Of a stretch of 37,179 bases of DNA, positions 1-6,297 are shown in pieces. A program made the position numbers and the translations under genes. The notes under the pieces were generated by a model that did not search any database, was not told the origin of the DNA, and saw only the letters and a program-made list of their open reading frames with translations. The DNA is from Staphylococcus microti (GTDB lineage Bacteria; Bacillota; Bacilli; Staphylococcales; Staphylococcaceae): the NCBI RefSeq assembly GCF_000934465.1, contig NZ_JXWY01000013.1, positions 1-37,179 of the forward strand, in the 5' to 3' direction. Position 1 is the stretch's first letter, and each line of letters starts with the position of its first letter.

Positions 1-16
1 AACGGAAACGGAGGGA
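1..16. repeat. attL: attL core (left attachment site)
   Basis: The 16 bases AACGGAAACGGAGGGA recur exactly at the right end (37164-37179), so the two copies bound the prophage. The reverse complement, TCCCTCCGTTTCCGTT, has the layout of a tRNA 3' end: T-stem strand CCCTC, acceptor strand CGTTTCC, then G as discriminator base, which fits tRNA-Ser. The integrase gene lies just inside this end. Confidence 0.93.
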
Positions 17-54
17 GTCATTGAGTGCTTATATTTCAATGGTTACGGCATTTT

Positions 55-74
55 GGGAACGTCTCGGGGACGTT
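55..74. promoter_or_regulatory. Integrase arm-type site, left copy
   Basis: GGGAACGTCTCGGGGACGTT is one base different from two copies near the right end (36993-37012 and 37034-37053). Each unit holds two GGGGACGT boxes 11 bp apart, one helical turn. Copies on both sides of the attachment core are what arm-binding tyrosine recombinases need. Arm-binding function is inferred. Confidence 0.7.
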
Positions 75-76
75 CG

Positions 77-1126
77 CTACATACTTTTGATTAAGTTAAT
101 AGTCTTTTGTTTTTCTTCTGTCGCAGTTTCTTCTAATAAATGAGAATAAACTTCTAATGTTGTTTTTATGTTAGCATGCCCAAGCCTTTTAGATATATAG
201 TAAATTGATACACCGCCATGCAATAAATAAGAACAATGTGTATGTCTGATCGCGTGCAATGTAAAGTTACCAATTCTATTTTCTAAACAGAATTTTTGCA
301 GAACCTTTGTAACAGCATTATTTGTTATTAATGAATGACCAGTATTGAATATTTGTTTATTCATATTGATTGGCATTTCTGACAATGTTGTTCGCAATAC
401 TTTCATATCTTCAGGTGGAATGTCAACTATACGATCAGATGTTTCTGTTTTCGTACCTCTTAAATGAATCGTATTTTTTAAGTAGTCAATATCATCAGTT
501 GTTAATTTTTGAACTTCCCCAAAACGTCCACCTGTAATAACTAGAATGTAGATAAAAAGATACGATTGCACAGGTACATTCGCTGCATAAGTTTTTAATT
601 CTTTATAATCTTTTATACTCATAAATTTATCTTCTTCAGGCTGGCTAGGTTTTTTACCTTTAATAATTGCTTTGTAAGTTGGGTCTTTGTAAATAAGTCC
701 TTCCTGCACAGCATCAGACAACGATGCTTTTAGACAATTGTGTATCTTTTTGACCGATTCGGTGGCGTGATTAGCACCATACCATTTAATAAATTTACGA
801 TACAAAATAGTAGAGAAGTTGTTTAATGTAATGTCGTCTAGATTTTCAGTTGCTAAAAATTTTTTAAACTGATTAATAGCATTAACATACGTCTGGTATG
901 CTTTATCTGTAATTACATTCTTTTTGTTGACTTCAATCCATTGTTCATAATAGTCGATAAAAGAACTTTTGTTATTGATAATAATGCCTTGCATTAACTT
1001 ATTTTTAGCAATTGTTTCAGCTTCAGTCGCTTCTCTTTTAGTTTTAAAGCCTTTCTTTTTATATCGCTTTCCTTCATAGCCGAAATCATAATACCATTTG
1101 TTACCATTGTATTTTTTAACACTCAT
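77..1126 (-). CDS. int: Tyrosine recombinase integrase
   Basis: Site-specific recombinase that inserts and excises the phage at the tRNA-like core. The 349-residue protein starts at ATG 1126, preceded by AAAGGAG at a normal distance; a GTG nine bases upstream is less likely. The N-terminal ~50 residues (KWYYDFGYEGKRYKKKGF) look like the AP2-like arm DNA-binding domain of Tn916-type integrases, followed by a SAM-like core-binding domain. The catalytic domain shows Arg201 (GGRFGE), the HAIRH box with His290 and Arg293, and nucleophile Tyr327 (TLEVYSHL). It is transcribed towards attL, and its stop codon lies just beyond the left arm site. A LexA-type box and a leader hairpin sit upstream. Confidence 0.97.
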   Translation of the reverse strand: MSVKKYNGNKWYYDFGYEGKRYKKKGFKTKREATEAETIAKNKLMQGIIINNKSSFIDYYEQWIEVNKKNVITDKAYQTYVNAINQFKKFLATENLDDITLNNFSTILYRKFIKWYGANHATESVKKIHNCLKASLSDAVQEGLIYKDPTYKAIIKGKKPSQPEEDKFMSIKDYKELKTYAANVPVQSYLFIYILVITGGRFGEVQKLTTDDIDYLKNTIHLRGTKTETSDRIVDIPPEDMKVLRTTLSEMPINMNKQIFNTGHSLITNNAVTKVLQKFCLENRIGNFTLHAIRHTHCSYLLHGGVSIYYISKRLGHANIKTTLEVYSHLLEETATEEKQKTINLIKSM

Positions 1127-1143
1127 TCTCTTCACTCCTTTTA

Positions 1144-1155
1144 GAACGTATGTTC
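1144..1155. promoter_or_regulatory. LexA (SOS) box-like palindrome upstream of int
   Basis: GAACGTATGTTC is a perfect palindrome matching the Gram-positive LexA core GAAC-N4-GTTC. It lies 18 bp upstream of the int start codon, between the leader hairpin and the ribosome-binding site. It suggests that integrase is derepressed by DNA damage together with prophage induction. Binding is inferred. Confidence 0.65.
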
Positions 1156-1178
1156 TATTTGTATTTAAAAAATATATA

Positions 1179-1223
1179 GGGTAGGCGGGCTACCCAGTAT
1201 ATTTTTATTGAATTACGCTACAA
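1179..1223 (-). promoter_or_regulatory. int promoter and leader hairpin
   Basis: On the minus strand a -35 TTGTAG (1218-1223), 16-bp spacer and -10 TATACT (1196-1201) drive leftward transcription. Directly downstream is the hairpin GGGTAG-loop-CTACCC (1179-1195), followed by TATATATTTTTT, which looks like an early terminator or attenuator in the int leader. The promoter overlaps the divergent promoter of the small RNA at 1243-1333. Confidence 0.5.
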
Positions 1224-1236
1224 TATGATTTACAAT
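1208..1236 (+). promoter_or_regulatory. Promoter of the 1243-1333 small RNA
   Basis: TTGAAT (1208-1213), an exact 17-bp spacer and TACAAT (1231-1236) form a near-consensus vegetative promoter. The start point would be about 1243, exactly where the closing helix of the RNA candidate begins. Confidence 0.6.
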
Positions 1237-1242
1237 AACATT

Positions 1243-1333
1243 AAGATAACTCGAGAAGGATTAACACTGGGTCCCAAAATGGGGTAGGTGCGTTTGCACT
1301 GAGCATTCCTATGTGCCTGGGGTTATCTTTTTA
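1243..1333 (+). ncRNA. Candidate ~90-nt structured small RNA
   Basis: The 5' sequence AAGATAAC (1243-1250) pairs perfectly with GTTATCTT (1322-1329), which runs into a U-tract, so the closing helix doubles as the terminator. Inside are a GTGC-GTTT-GCAC hairpin and a CCC/GGG hairpin around CCCAAAATGGGG. A good promoter ends seven bases upstream. No reading frame of useful length lies inside. It is divergent from int, in the lysogeny region. Function unknown; a type I antitoxin or regulatory RNA is possible. Confidence 0.55.
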
Positions 1334-1463
1334 AAATAAACATGGATATCTCTCTATTCCTTTTATTTTTTGTTCTACGCGTTATCTTTGCTTTGGTCGG
1401 CGGAAGATGACGCTTTTTCTATGTTCTTATACTCGTACATTTAACGCTCGGTGTTAAACATGG

Positions 1464-1469
1464 TATAAT
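1464..1469 (+). promoter_or_regulatory. Extended -10 promoter of gene 1492
   Basis: TGG directly before a perfect TATAAT, with TTTAAC as a weak -35 18 bp upstream. It sits about 20 bases before the coding region and should make this a separately expressed lysogeny-region gene. Confidence 0.6.
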
Positions 1470-1491
1470 ACAAGAAAAAGTAGGTGAAAAA

Positions 1492-1689
1492 ATGTCCCCT
1501 AAAATAAAAGTGAGAAAAAAACCAGTTATTGTTGATGCAGAAAAAGCTAAAGAAACAATATTCATTGAGACCTTAGAAGGTCGCATGAAAGCCGAAAAGG
1601 GCGACTGGATTATAACTGGAGTTAACGGTGAAAAGTATCCAGTAAAACCAGATATATTCGAAAAGACATACGAAGTGCTTCTTGATTAA
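1492..1689 (+). CDS. Small phage protein of unknown function
   Basis: A 65-residue soluble protein. The opening [14 protein letters not shown] and the later run ETLEG...[14 protein letters not shown] plus [12 protein letters not shown] follow the pattern of a widespread short phage protein (RKKPVVIEA ... [21 protein letters not shown]) with no assigned role. Here the middle is shorter than usual and the Cys of YPCKPDIF is Val. It is the only plus-strand gene between int and the repressor, has its own extended -10 promoter and points towards the minus-strand TM2 gene. SD is GTAGGTG. Confidence 0.7.
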   Translation: MSPKIKVRKKPVIVDAEKAKETIFIETLEGRMKAEKGDWIITGVNGEKYPVKPDIFEKTYEVLLD

Positions 1690-1778
1690 ACTTCGAGAAG
1701 TGCTTTTTTGATAGCTTCGTAAGTGAAAGAATATGCCCAATGTACATTTTTTCCATAAATCTCTATACATATGAAGAA

Positions 1779-1795
1779 GGGCACGTGATGTGCCC
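1779..1795. terminator. Hairpin between convergent genes
   Basis: GGGCAC-GTGAT-GTGCCC is a perfect 6-bp GC-rich stem between the convergent 1492-1689 and TM2 genes. On the minus strand it is followed by TTCTTC, on the plus strand by TGCAAG, so it is a better terminator for the TM2/repressor transcript. U-runs are weak. Confidence 0.4.
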
Positions 1796-1806
1796 TGCAA
1801 GAATCT

Positions 1807-2103
1807 TTATTTTCCTAAGCCCATGTTGATAATAATATCTCTTTCAATCTCTTCATTTTTTTTCGCTAATCTGCCACTTATAAAAAAGGCGTCGATTAAA
1901 GTCCAAAAACCTAGTCCGCCTAATGTGAAAGTCATTGCGATAGCATAACCAATGTCACCTAAGTAGTAACGATGTCCACCAATTCCTCCAGTAAAAAACC
2001 ATAATAACCACGTAACACCTGTCTTTTTTTCTCTTTTGTCCATCTCTGATCGTAAAATCATTAAATCATTTTGAGTCATATTTTGTTTCGCTTGTAAATT
2101 CAT
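1807..2103 (-). CDS. TM2-domain membrane protein
   Basis: A 98-residue protein with two hydrophobic segments (about residues 30-50 and 52-75) around the TM2 signature GGIGGHRYYLGDIGYA...LIDAFFI. The N-terminal 28 residues and the C-terminus are charged and presumably cytoplasmic. SD is AGGAGG. It lies directly downstream of the repressor on the same strand, so it should be expressed in the lysogen. That makes it a candidate for lysogenic conversion or superinfection exclusion. TM2 proteins have no single known function, so this role is positional inference only. Confidence 0.85.
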   Translation of the reverse strand: MNLQAKQNMTQNDLMILRSEMDKREKKTGVTWLLWFFTGGIGGHRYYLGDIGYAIAMTFTLGGLGFWTLIDAFFISGRLAKKNEEIERDIIINMGLGK

Positions 2104-2162
2104 TTTGCAAAACCTCCTAGTTCAATTTATTTATTAAACGCACGAAGCGGTTTAATCGGTTA

Positions 2163-2933
2163 CTATAAAATTACTTTGCCTACAAGTTGTATACCTTCAT
2201 TTTGATAGAAGTGTAAGTCCTTATAGTTTTTGTTCAGTGATATTAGAGTTAATCTATCATCTTCTACACGCACTTTTTTGACATAAGCTTCTCCGTTTAT
2301 AATGAATACACCAATCTGTCCGTTCTTAATATCGTGTGTTTTCTCAACGAAGATGATTTCTCTGTTTCTAAAAACAGGCTCCATTGAATCACCATTGACT
2401 TGCAAAGCTAAGTCATGTGGTGGTATATAACCCTTCACATTGACTTTAAATCTCGGCTCATCAAACAGTTGTTCGCCAGTACCTGCAGAAGCGTATCCAT
2501 AAACAGGTGTCTCTTGAATGATATCGCCTTTGTAATCGTCTAAGTCGATTACATCAGAACTGTTGTTGTTCTGTAACGACAATTGGTTTTTGACATAGTT
2601 ATAAACGTTCTTCTTACGTTTATCTGTCAATTTAGATACTTCTTTAGAGATTTTAGATTCGATAGATTCAATTTGACGTTCTTCGTCTGGGACACGATAT
2701 GCATCGACATCATAACCCATTAACCAAGCCTCACCGACATCTAATGTTTTAGATAGTAAATATAATTTGTGTTGGTCGGGAGATGATTTGTCGTTAACAT
2801 ATTGTGAAAGGTGACTTTTAGACATTTTTATTCCAAGTTCTTTTTGATATGGCTTAGACATGTTTAAAATGTCAACTTGGCGAAGATTTCTATCTTTCAT
2901 CAATTGTTTTAATCTATCCGAAGTAGTTTGCAT
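2163..2933 (-). CDS. cI: CI-like prophage repressor (HTH plus S24 peptidase)
   Basis: A 256-residue LexA/CI-type repressor. Residues 1-75 form an XRE helix-turn-helix (LRQVDILNMSKPYQ...KSHLSQYVNDK). A charged linker follows, then the S24 self-cleavage domain. The Ala150-Gly151 scissile bond (YASAGTG), Ser183 in NGDSMEP and Lys219 in AYVKKV are all present, so RecA-stimulated autocleavage should work. It should bind the GTTCAA half-sites between itself and the divergent cro gene. Its own promoter is TTGAAC-16 bp-TATAAT (2981 to 2954), with the -35 element inside an operator half-site. SD AGAGGTGATAAC. Confidence 0.95.
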   Translation of the reverse strand: MQTTSDRLKQLMKDRNLRQVDILNMSKPYQKELGIKMSKSHLSQYVNDKSSPDQHKLYLLSKTLDVGEAWLMGYDVDAYRVPDEERQIESIESKISKEVSKLTDKRKKNVYNYVKNQLSLQNNNSSDVIDLDDYKGDIIQETPVYGYASAGTGEQLFDEPRFKVNVKGYIPPHDLALQVNGDSMEPVFRNREIIFVEKTHDIKNGQIGVFIINGEAYVKKVRVEDDRLTLISLNKNYKDLHFYQNEGIQLVGKVIL

Positions 2934-2953
2934 GTTATCACCTCTTTAATTTC

Positions 2954-3064
2954 ATTATATAGGAAGAGAAAAAAAGTTCAATAGAAAAGTTCAATTTTTT
3001 TAACTTAAAGTGTTGACTTTGTTCAAGAGGAAGGTTATTATAAGTGTAGTTCAAATATTTGAAC
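2954..3064. promoter_or_regulatory. CI/Cro switch region: divergent promoters and operators
   Basis: Rightward promoter: TTGACT (3013-3018), 17 bp, TATTAT (3036-3041). Leftward cI promoter: TTGAAC (minus of 2976-2981), 16 bp, TATAAT (minus of 2954-2959). GTTCAA half-sites lie at 2976, 2989 and 3021, and a perfect 16-bp palindrome GTTCAAATATTTGAAC lies at 3049-3064, downstream of the rightward start point. The half-sites overlap the -35 of the cI promoter and the spacer of the rightward promoter. Confidence 0.8.
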
Positions 3065-3080
3065 TTTAGGAGGTGGTTAT

Positions 3081-3302
3081 TTGAAGACAAAATCTAACTT
3101 TGATTTTTCCTTATTGAATGGTCGTATAGTAGAAAAATACAGTACGCAATTTAACTTCGCCATCGCACTTGGAGTTTCAGAAAGAACACTATCTTTAAAG
3201 TTAAATAATAAAGTTCCTTGGAAAACAACGGATATAAAAAGAGCGTGTAAGCTCTTAGAAATTCCAATAGAAGATGTGCACAAATATTTTTTTAATAGTT
3301 AA
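3081..3302 (+). CDS. Cro-like DNA-binding protein
   Basis: A 73-residue protein beginning at TTG 3081 behind a strong SD (TAGGAGGTGG). The helix-turn-helix is QFNFAIALGVSERTLSLKLNNKVPW (about residues 22-47). It resembles the small DUF739/Cro regulators that sit opposite CI in staphylococcal and listerial phages. It is first in the rightward early operon, flanked by two exact copies of the same 16-bp operator (3049-3064 and 3303-3318), so autorepression is likely. Confidence 0.85.
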   Translation: MKTKSNFDFSLLNGRIVEKYSTQFNFAIALGVSERTLSLKLNNKVPWKTTDIKRACKLLEIPIEDVHKYFFNS

Positions 3303-3318
3303 GTTCAAATATTTGAAC
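3303..3318. promoter_or_regulatory. Second full operator palindrome
   Basis: GTTCAAATATTTGAAC is identical to 3049-3064 and starts one base after the cro stop codon. A full operator between the first two early genes allows repression of distal genes by roadblock or looping around cro. Confidence 0.75.
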
Positions 3319-3341
3319 TTGATAGAAAGGCGAGAAGAATA

Positions 3342-3785
3342 ATGCAACAAATTACATTAACCAAAGAAGAACTGAAAGAAATTATAGCAAAAGAAGTAAG
3401 AGAAGCTATAAATGGCAAGAAAATTATTAATCCAAATTTAATTTTTAGTGGTGTAAGAATTGAAAGTGAAGACTTTGAAAATATAAACGAGCAACACGAA
3501 TTTATGAAGCATTTATCACTAGGAAGAATGAATAGGTTGGGTCAGCCGGTTTCACTAAAAAGGTATAGACATGGTTTTGAATCACATCATAGAAAAGCTT
3601 ATGTACAAGATGCACATGACCATATTAGAAAACTAACATTGTCAGCATTTGGTGTAACACTTAACTCTGATTTAAGTGAATCGGAATACAGTCAAGCAGC
3701 AGAAATGTACACTGAGATCAAAGAACTTTACTTACATCTATACAAAAAGCGCTTAAGTGAATTAAGTATAGAAGATTTTAAATAA
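3342..3785 (+). CDS. Early protein of unknown function
   Basis: A 147-residue soluble, charged protein; no family recognised with confidence. Residues 1-27 (LTKEELKEIIAKEVREAI) form an amphipathic helix suited to oligomerisation. The middle is rich in Arg/His (RYRHGFESHHRKAYVQDAHDH). The C-terminal third is helical (AEMYTEIKELYLHLYKKRL). Position between cro and the antirepressor suggests a role in early regulation. SD is AAGGCG, ATG at 3342. Confidence 0.6.
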   Translation: MQQITLTKEELKEIIAKEVREAINGKKIINPNLIFSGVRIESEDFENINEQHEFMKHLSLGRMNRLGQPVSLKRYRHGFESHHRKAYVQDAHDHIRKLTLSAFGVTLNSDLSESEYSQAAEMYTEIKELYLHLYKKRLSELSIEDFK

Positions 3786-3797
3786 GGAGGCAGAGCA

Positions 3798-4583
3798 ATG
3801 CAAGATTTACAAACCTTCAACTTTGAAGAATTACCAGTAAGAACATTAACAGTAGACGAGGAACCATATTTTGTAGGTAAAGATGTAGCCGAAATATTAG
3901 GTTATGCGAGAACTGACAATGCTATTCGGAATCACGTTGATAATGAGGATAAGCTGACGCACCAACTTAGTGCATCAGGTCAAAATAGAAACATGGTAAT
4001 TATAAATGAATCAGGTTTATATAGTTTGATTTTCGATGCTGCTAAGCAAAGCAAAAATAAAAATATTAGAAAGATAGCAAAAAATTTCAAACGATGGGTG
4101 ACTTCAGATGTCCTACCATCTATTCGCAAACACGGTATCTATGCAACAGACAATGTAATTGAGCAGACATTACAAAATCCAGATTACATTATTAACATTC
4201 TTACAGAATACAAAAAAGAACGTGAAGGTCGACTTTTAGCAGAGCAACAGGTACAAGAGTTAAAACCTAAAGCGACATATTACGATCTAGTTTTACAAAA
4301 TAAGTCGTTATTATCGGTTACCAAAATTGCTAAAGATTACGGTATGAGCGCTAGGACATTAAATAAGCTATTACATGAATTAGGTGTGCAGTATAAGCAA
4401 GGTGATATTTGGCTGTTGTACGCAAAATATCAAGACAAAGGATACACGCAAACAAGCACATATGCTTTAGATGACGAACATTCTAAAGTAAGCACCAAAT
4501 GGACGCAAAAAGGTAGGTTGTTTATTTATGACTTACTGAAACGCAACAACATCCTGCCGATGATAGAAAAACAATCAATTTAA
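3798..4583 (+). CDS. ant: Antirepressor (BRO-N plus KilA-C/ANT)
   Basis: A 261-residue phage antirepressor. The BRO-N domain is at the N-terminus (FVGKDVAEILGYARTDNAIRNHVD ... GLYSLIFDAAKQSKNKNIRKIAKNFKRWVTSDVLPSIRK, about residues 25-115). The ANT/KilA-C helix-turn-helix domain follows a short linker (SLLSVTKIAKDYGMSARTLNKLLHELGV, about residues 170-250). Proteins with this pair of domains inactivate phage repressors or act as early regulators. SD AAGGAGG; 12 bases after the previous gene. Confidence 0.93.
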   Translation: MQDLQTFNFEELPVRTLTVDEEPYFVGKDVAEILGYARTDNAIRNHVDNEDKLTHQLSASGQNRNMVIINESGLYSLIFDAAKQSKNKNIRKIAKNFKRWVTSDVLPSIRKHGIYATDNVIEQTLQNPDYIINILTEYKKEREGRLLAEQQVQELKPKATYYDLVLQNKSLLSVTKIAKDYGMSARTLNKLLHELGVQYKQGDIWLLYAKYQDKGYTQTSTYALDDEHSKVSTKWTQKGRLFIYDLLKRNNILPMIEKQSI

Positions 4584-4598
4584 AAGGGGGTAAGGGCA

Positions 4599-4802
4599 AT
4601 GGAATTTGAATATGTTGACTTAATAGATGATACGCGGTTGGAAAACTGTTCACTTCAAGAAATAGACGGTGGGGCTTTTGGGTTACCTGGCATTTATATA
4701 GTTGCGACCTATACAAATGCACAAGGTAACAATAACCAACTAATTATAAACCCTGATTACATCTTAAAGATGAAGCATAAGAGTTTAAGTGTGGTTAATT
4801 AA
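4599..4802 (+). CDS. Small early protein of unknown function
   Basis: A 67-residue acidic protein, no family recognised. It contains a hydrophobic stretch GLPGIYIVATYTN followed by NNNQLIINPDYILKMKHK, a beta-rich pattern. SD AAAAGGGGG; 15 bases after the antirepressor in the same operon. Confidence 0.6.
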   Translation: MEFEYVDLIDDTRLENCSLQEIDGGAFGLPGIYIVATYTNAQGNNNQLIINPDYILKMKHKSLSVVN

Positions 4803-4861
4803 GATTGGGCGAGCACACTACCAACAATTGAAAAACAACCAACTTAAAAGGAGGTATAGCA

Positions 4862-5041
4862 ATGAAAGAATTAAAGCTAATCAAAAAAGCACTTCTCTTG
4901 TATATCGCTGCAACGATTTTAGAGAAAGTGCTTAAGAAAAAATCAGATGAAAAAATGTGGGAAAACGCTATGAGTTTCGCTCGTCAAAAACTAGATCTTG
5001 AATTAGCTCTAATAAAACCATATTTTCAGCCTGACGAGTGA
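4862..5041 (+). CDS. Small hypothetical protein (59 aa)
   Basis: ATG 4862 follows AAAGGAGG at good spacing. The protein is basic at the N-terminus (MKELKLIKKALLLYIAATIL), then KVLKKKSDEKMW and a helical tail ending QPDE. The first hydrophobic stretch is short for a membrane span but could associate with the membrane. Last gene before the gene-free stretch 5042-5419. Confidence 0.6.
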   Translation: MKELKLIKKALLLYIAATILEKVLKKKSDEKMWENAMSFARQKLDLELALIKPYFQPDE

Positions 5042-5063
5042 TTAGTTGCTTTGTATCTATTAG

Positions 5064-5370
5064 AAATTAAAACACACAACTCGTCGTGGGAGATGTGTGC
5101 TACGGAAATTTTGGTTGGTTTTAGTTTCCACGACCAACTGTACAAATTTTGCTGGTATCGTCTCCAGCCCTGTAATGTACTTAGATGTTCAATCAAAGTC
5201 TAGCGTCCTAATAAGTTACTGCCTTCTAGTACGCCTACCTTGTTAACGTCTCAGTTGACGATGGAGCACAACAAAAGATGCCCTGAATTTAGATTTACTT
5301 GTCTATAAAACCACAGGATGATTTAAAACCTCGCATAAGCAAGGAAACCACCTCCCAGTGTAATGGGGTT
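5064..5370 (-). ncRNA. Candidate ~305-nt minus-strand structured RNA
   Basis: The stretch has no long reading frame. On the minus strand a promoter (TTGCCT 5405-5400, 17 bp, TATACT 5382-5377) would start near 5370. A terminator lies at 5099-5073: CACACATCTC pairs with GAGTTGTGTG (one mismatch) and is followed by TTTTAATTTC. Between are local hairpins such as GCTGG/CCAGC and GTTGGT/ACCAAC. Near the 5' end GGGAGGTGG precedes a 15-codon frame beginning TTGCTTATGCGAGG, so a leader peptide is possible. The promoter spacer is the operator 5381-5400, so the neighbouring HTH protein probably controls this RNA. Confidence 0.5.
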
Positions 5371-5380
5371 GGAATAAGTA

Positions 5381-5400
5381 TATAACGAAATATCGTTATA
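5381..5400. promoter_or_regulatory. Operator palindrome upstream of the HTH/ImmA module
   Basis: TATAACGA-AATA-TCGTTATA, a perfect 8-bp inverted repeat. It lies 20 bp before the HTH gene and fills the spacer of the divergent minus-strand promoter (5377-5405). It is a likely binding site for the 5420-5605 protein. Confidence 0.65.
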
Positions 5401-5419
5401 GGCAATAAGGAGTGATACA

Positions 5420-5605
5420 GTGTTGAACTTGAAAGAGTTAAGAGAAGAAAAAGGAATTAGTCGCTATCGATTATCAAAAATGACAGGGCTACAAAATTCA
5501 ACAATACGTTCAGCAGAATTAGAGAGCAACAACCCAGGGTTCCTCACGGTTTTAAAAATATGTAAAGCGTTGAATATTGATATATCAAAAGTTTTAGAGA
5601 AATAA
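5420..5605 (+). CDS. Small XRE-type HTH regulator
   Basis: A 61-residue single-domain repressor starting at GTG 5420 (or TTG 5423) behind AAGGAGTG. Nearly all of it is a Cro/CI helix-turn-helix (LREEKGISRYRLSKMTGLQNSTIRSAELESNNPGFLTVLKICKALNIDI). It is separate from the CI/Cro switch and lies next to its own palindromic operator. An ImmA/IrrE-like metalloprotease gene follows 42 bp downstream. Such pairs are known from ICEBs1 (ImmR/ImmA), where the protease cleaves the repressor; here that is by analogy. Confidence 0.85.
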   Translation: MLNLKELREEKGISRYRLSKMTGLQNSTIRSAELESNNPGFLTVLKICKALNIDISKVLEK

Positions 5606-5608
5606 AAG

Positions 5609-5620
5609 TGTATCGATACA
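5609..5620. promoter_or_regulatory. Palindrome between HTH and ImmA-like genes
   Basis: TGTATCGATACA, a perfect 12-bp palindrome three bases after the HTH stop codon and before the ImmA-like gene. Possible additional regulator site; function not shown. Confidence 0.35.
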
Positions 5621-5647
5621 GATTATAAGAGAGGAGGTACTCCCAAT

Positions 5648-5938
5648 ATGAAAATCAACGTTTGCGGTGTGAATTATGAAGTTTTGCAACTTGATGAAGT
5701 TGATAACGACCCGAGTTGTTTAGGTCTTTGCGTATATGAAAAAAGCCTGATTCAGATTAAAAAAGGCATTTCTATAGAACGCAAGAAGCAAACTTTAATA
5801 CATGAATTATTACATGCAATGTTATACGAAGCAGGCTATTACGAACATGATGAAAACCAAGTGGACAATCTATCAGTGGTGCTTAATCAAGTGATTAGTC
5901 AAAACGATATAAAAGCCACTCTAAAAGAAATAGAGTAG
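5648..5938 (+). CDS. ImmA/IrrE-like zinc metallopeptidase
   Basis: A 96-residue protein with the HExxH zinc motif in LIHELLHAMLYEAG (about residues 59-72) and acidic residues downstream (YYEHDENQVDNLS) where a third ligand is expected. This is a minimal ImmA/IrrE-type domain with a short N-terminal beta region. It follows the HTH regulator on the same transcript behind GAGGAGG, so it may cleave that or another regulator. Substrate unknown. Confidence 0.8.
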   Translation: MKINVCGVNYEVLQLDEVDNDPSCLGLCVYEKSLIQIKKGISIERKKQTLIHELLHAMLYEAGYYEHDENQVDNLSVVLNQVISQNDIKATLKEIE

Positions 5939-5978
5939 CCAATGTTCGTTTTAAACATTATAAAAAGGAGTGATTCCA

Positions 5979-6065
5979 ATGGTATTTACAAATAGTTTAT
6001 TACTTATTCATCTAATCATGAATATAGCTATTCTAATAATGCTTGTAAGAATCGGTAGAGATTAA
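5979..6065 (+). CDS. 28-residue single-span membrane peptide
   Basis: ATG 5979 follows AAAAAGGAG at seven bases. The product is 28 residues, nearly all hydrophobic (LLLIHLIMNIAILIMLV) with a basic end RIGRD: one membrane span with its C-terminus probably inside. Too short for family recognition; placed between ImmA-like and the next early gene. Confidence 0.55.
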   Translation: MVFTNSLLLIHLIMNIAILIMLVRIGRD

Positions 6066-6091
6066 ATTATAACAGAAGGGAGAGAAAGCAC

Positions 6092-6292
6092 ATGAACAAA
6101 CCAAGCTACGTAAAAATAGCACTCTTAATCGTCATCTTGGTGGAAGAGATTAGGAATGCTAGAAGTTACAAAAAGGCTATTGGTAAACCATTTTCAATAA
6201 ATATGAATGTAGAAACTCAACAATTAAAAGAGATCGTTGAAGATTATGTACGAAAGGTATCAGATATACCTAAAATTACAGAAAGGAAGTGA
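6092..6292 (+). CDS. Small early protein of unknown function
   Basis: A 66-residue protein with a hydrophobic N-terminal segment (YVKIALLIVILVEEI) and a soluble charged remainder. Could be membrane-anchored. Its 3' end (6265-6283) carries a 19-base sequence resembling a tracrRNA anti-repeat (listed separately). SD AAGGGAGAG. Function unknown. Confidence 0.6.
   Translation: MNKPSYVKIALLIVILVEEIRNARSYKKAIGKPFSINMNVETQQLKEIVEDYVRKVSDIPKITERK
6265..6283. repeat. Anti-repeat-like sequence inside a coding region
   Basis: TATACCTAAAATTACAGAA shares 13 bases (CTAAAATTACAGA) with locus A at 6750-6762. As I recall it, all 19 match the anti-repeat of the SaCas9-type tracrRNA. It encodes DIPKITE, so it may be a chance or coding coincidence. 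Confidence 0.35.
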
Positions 6293-6297
6293 TACTA

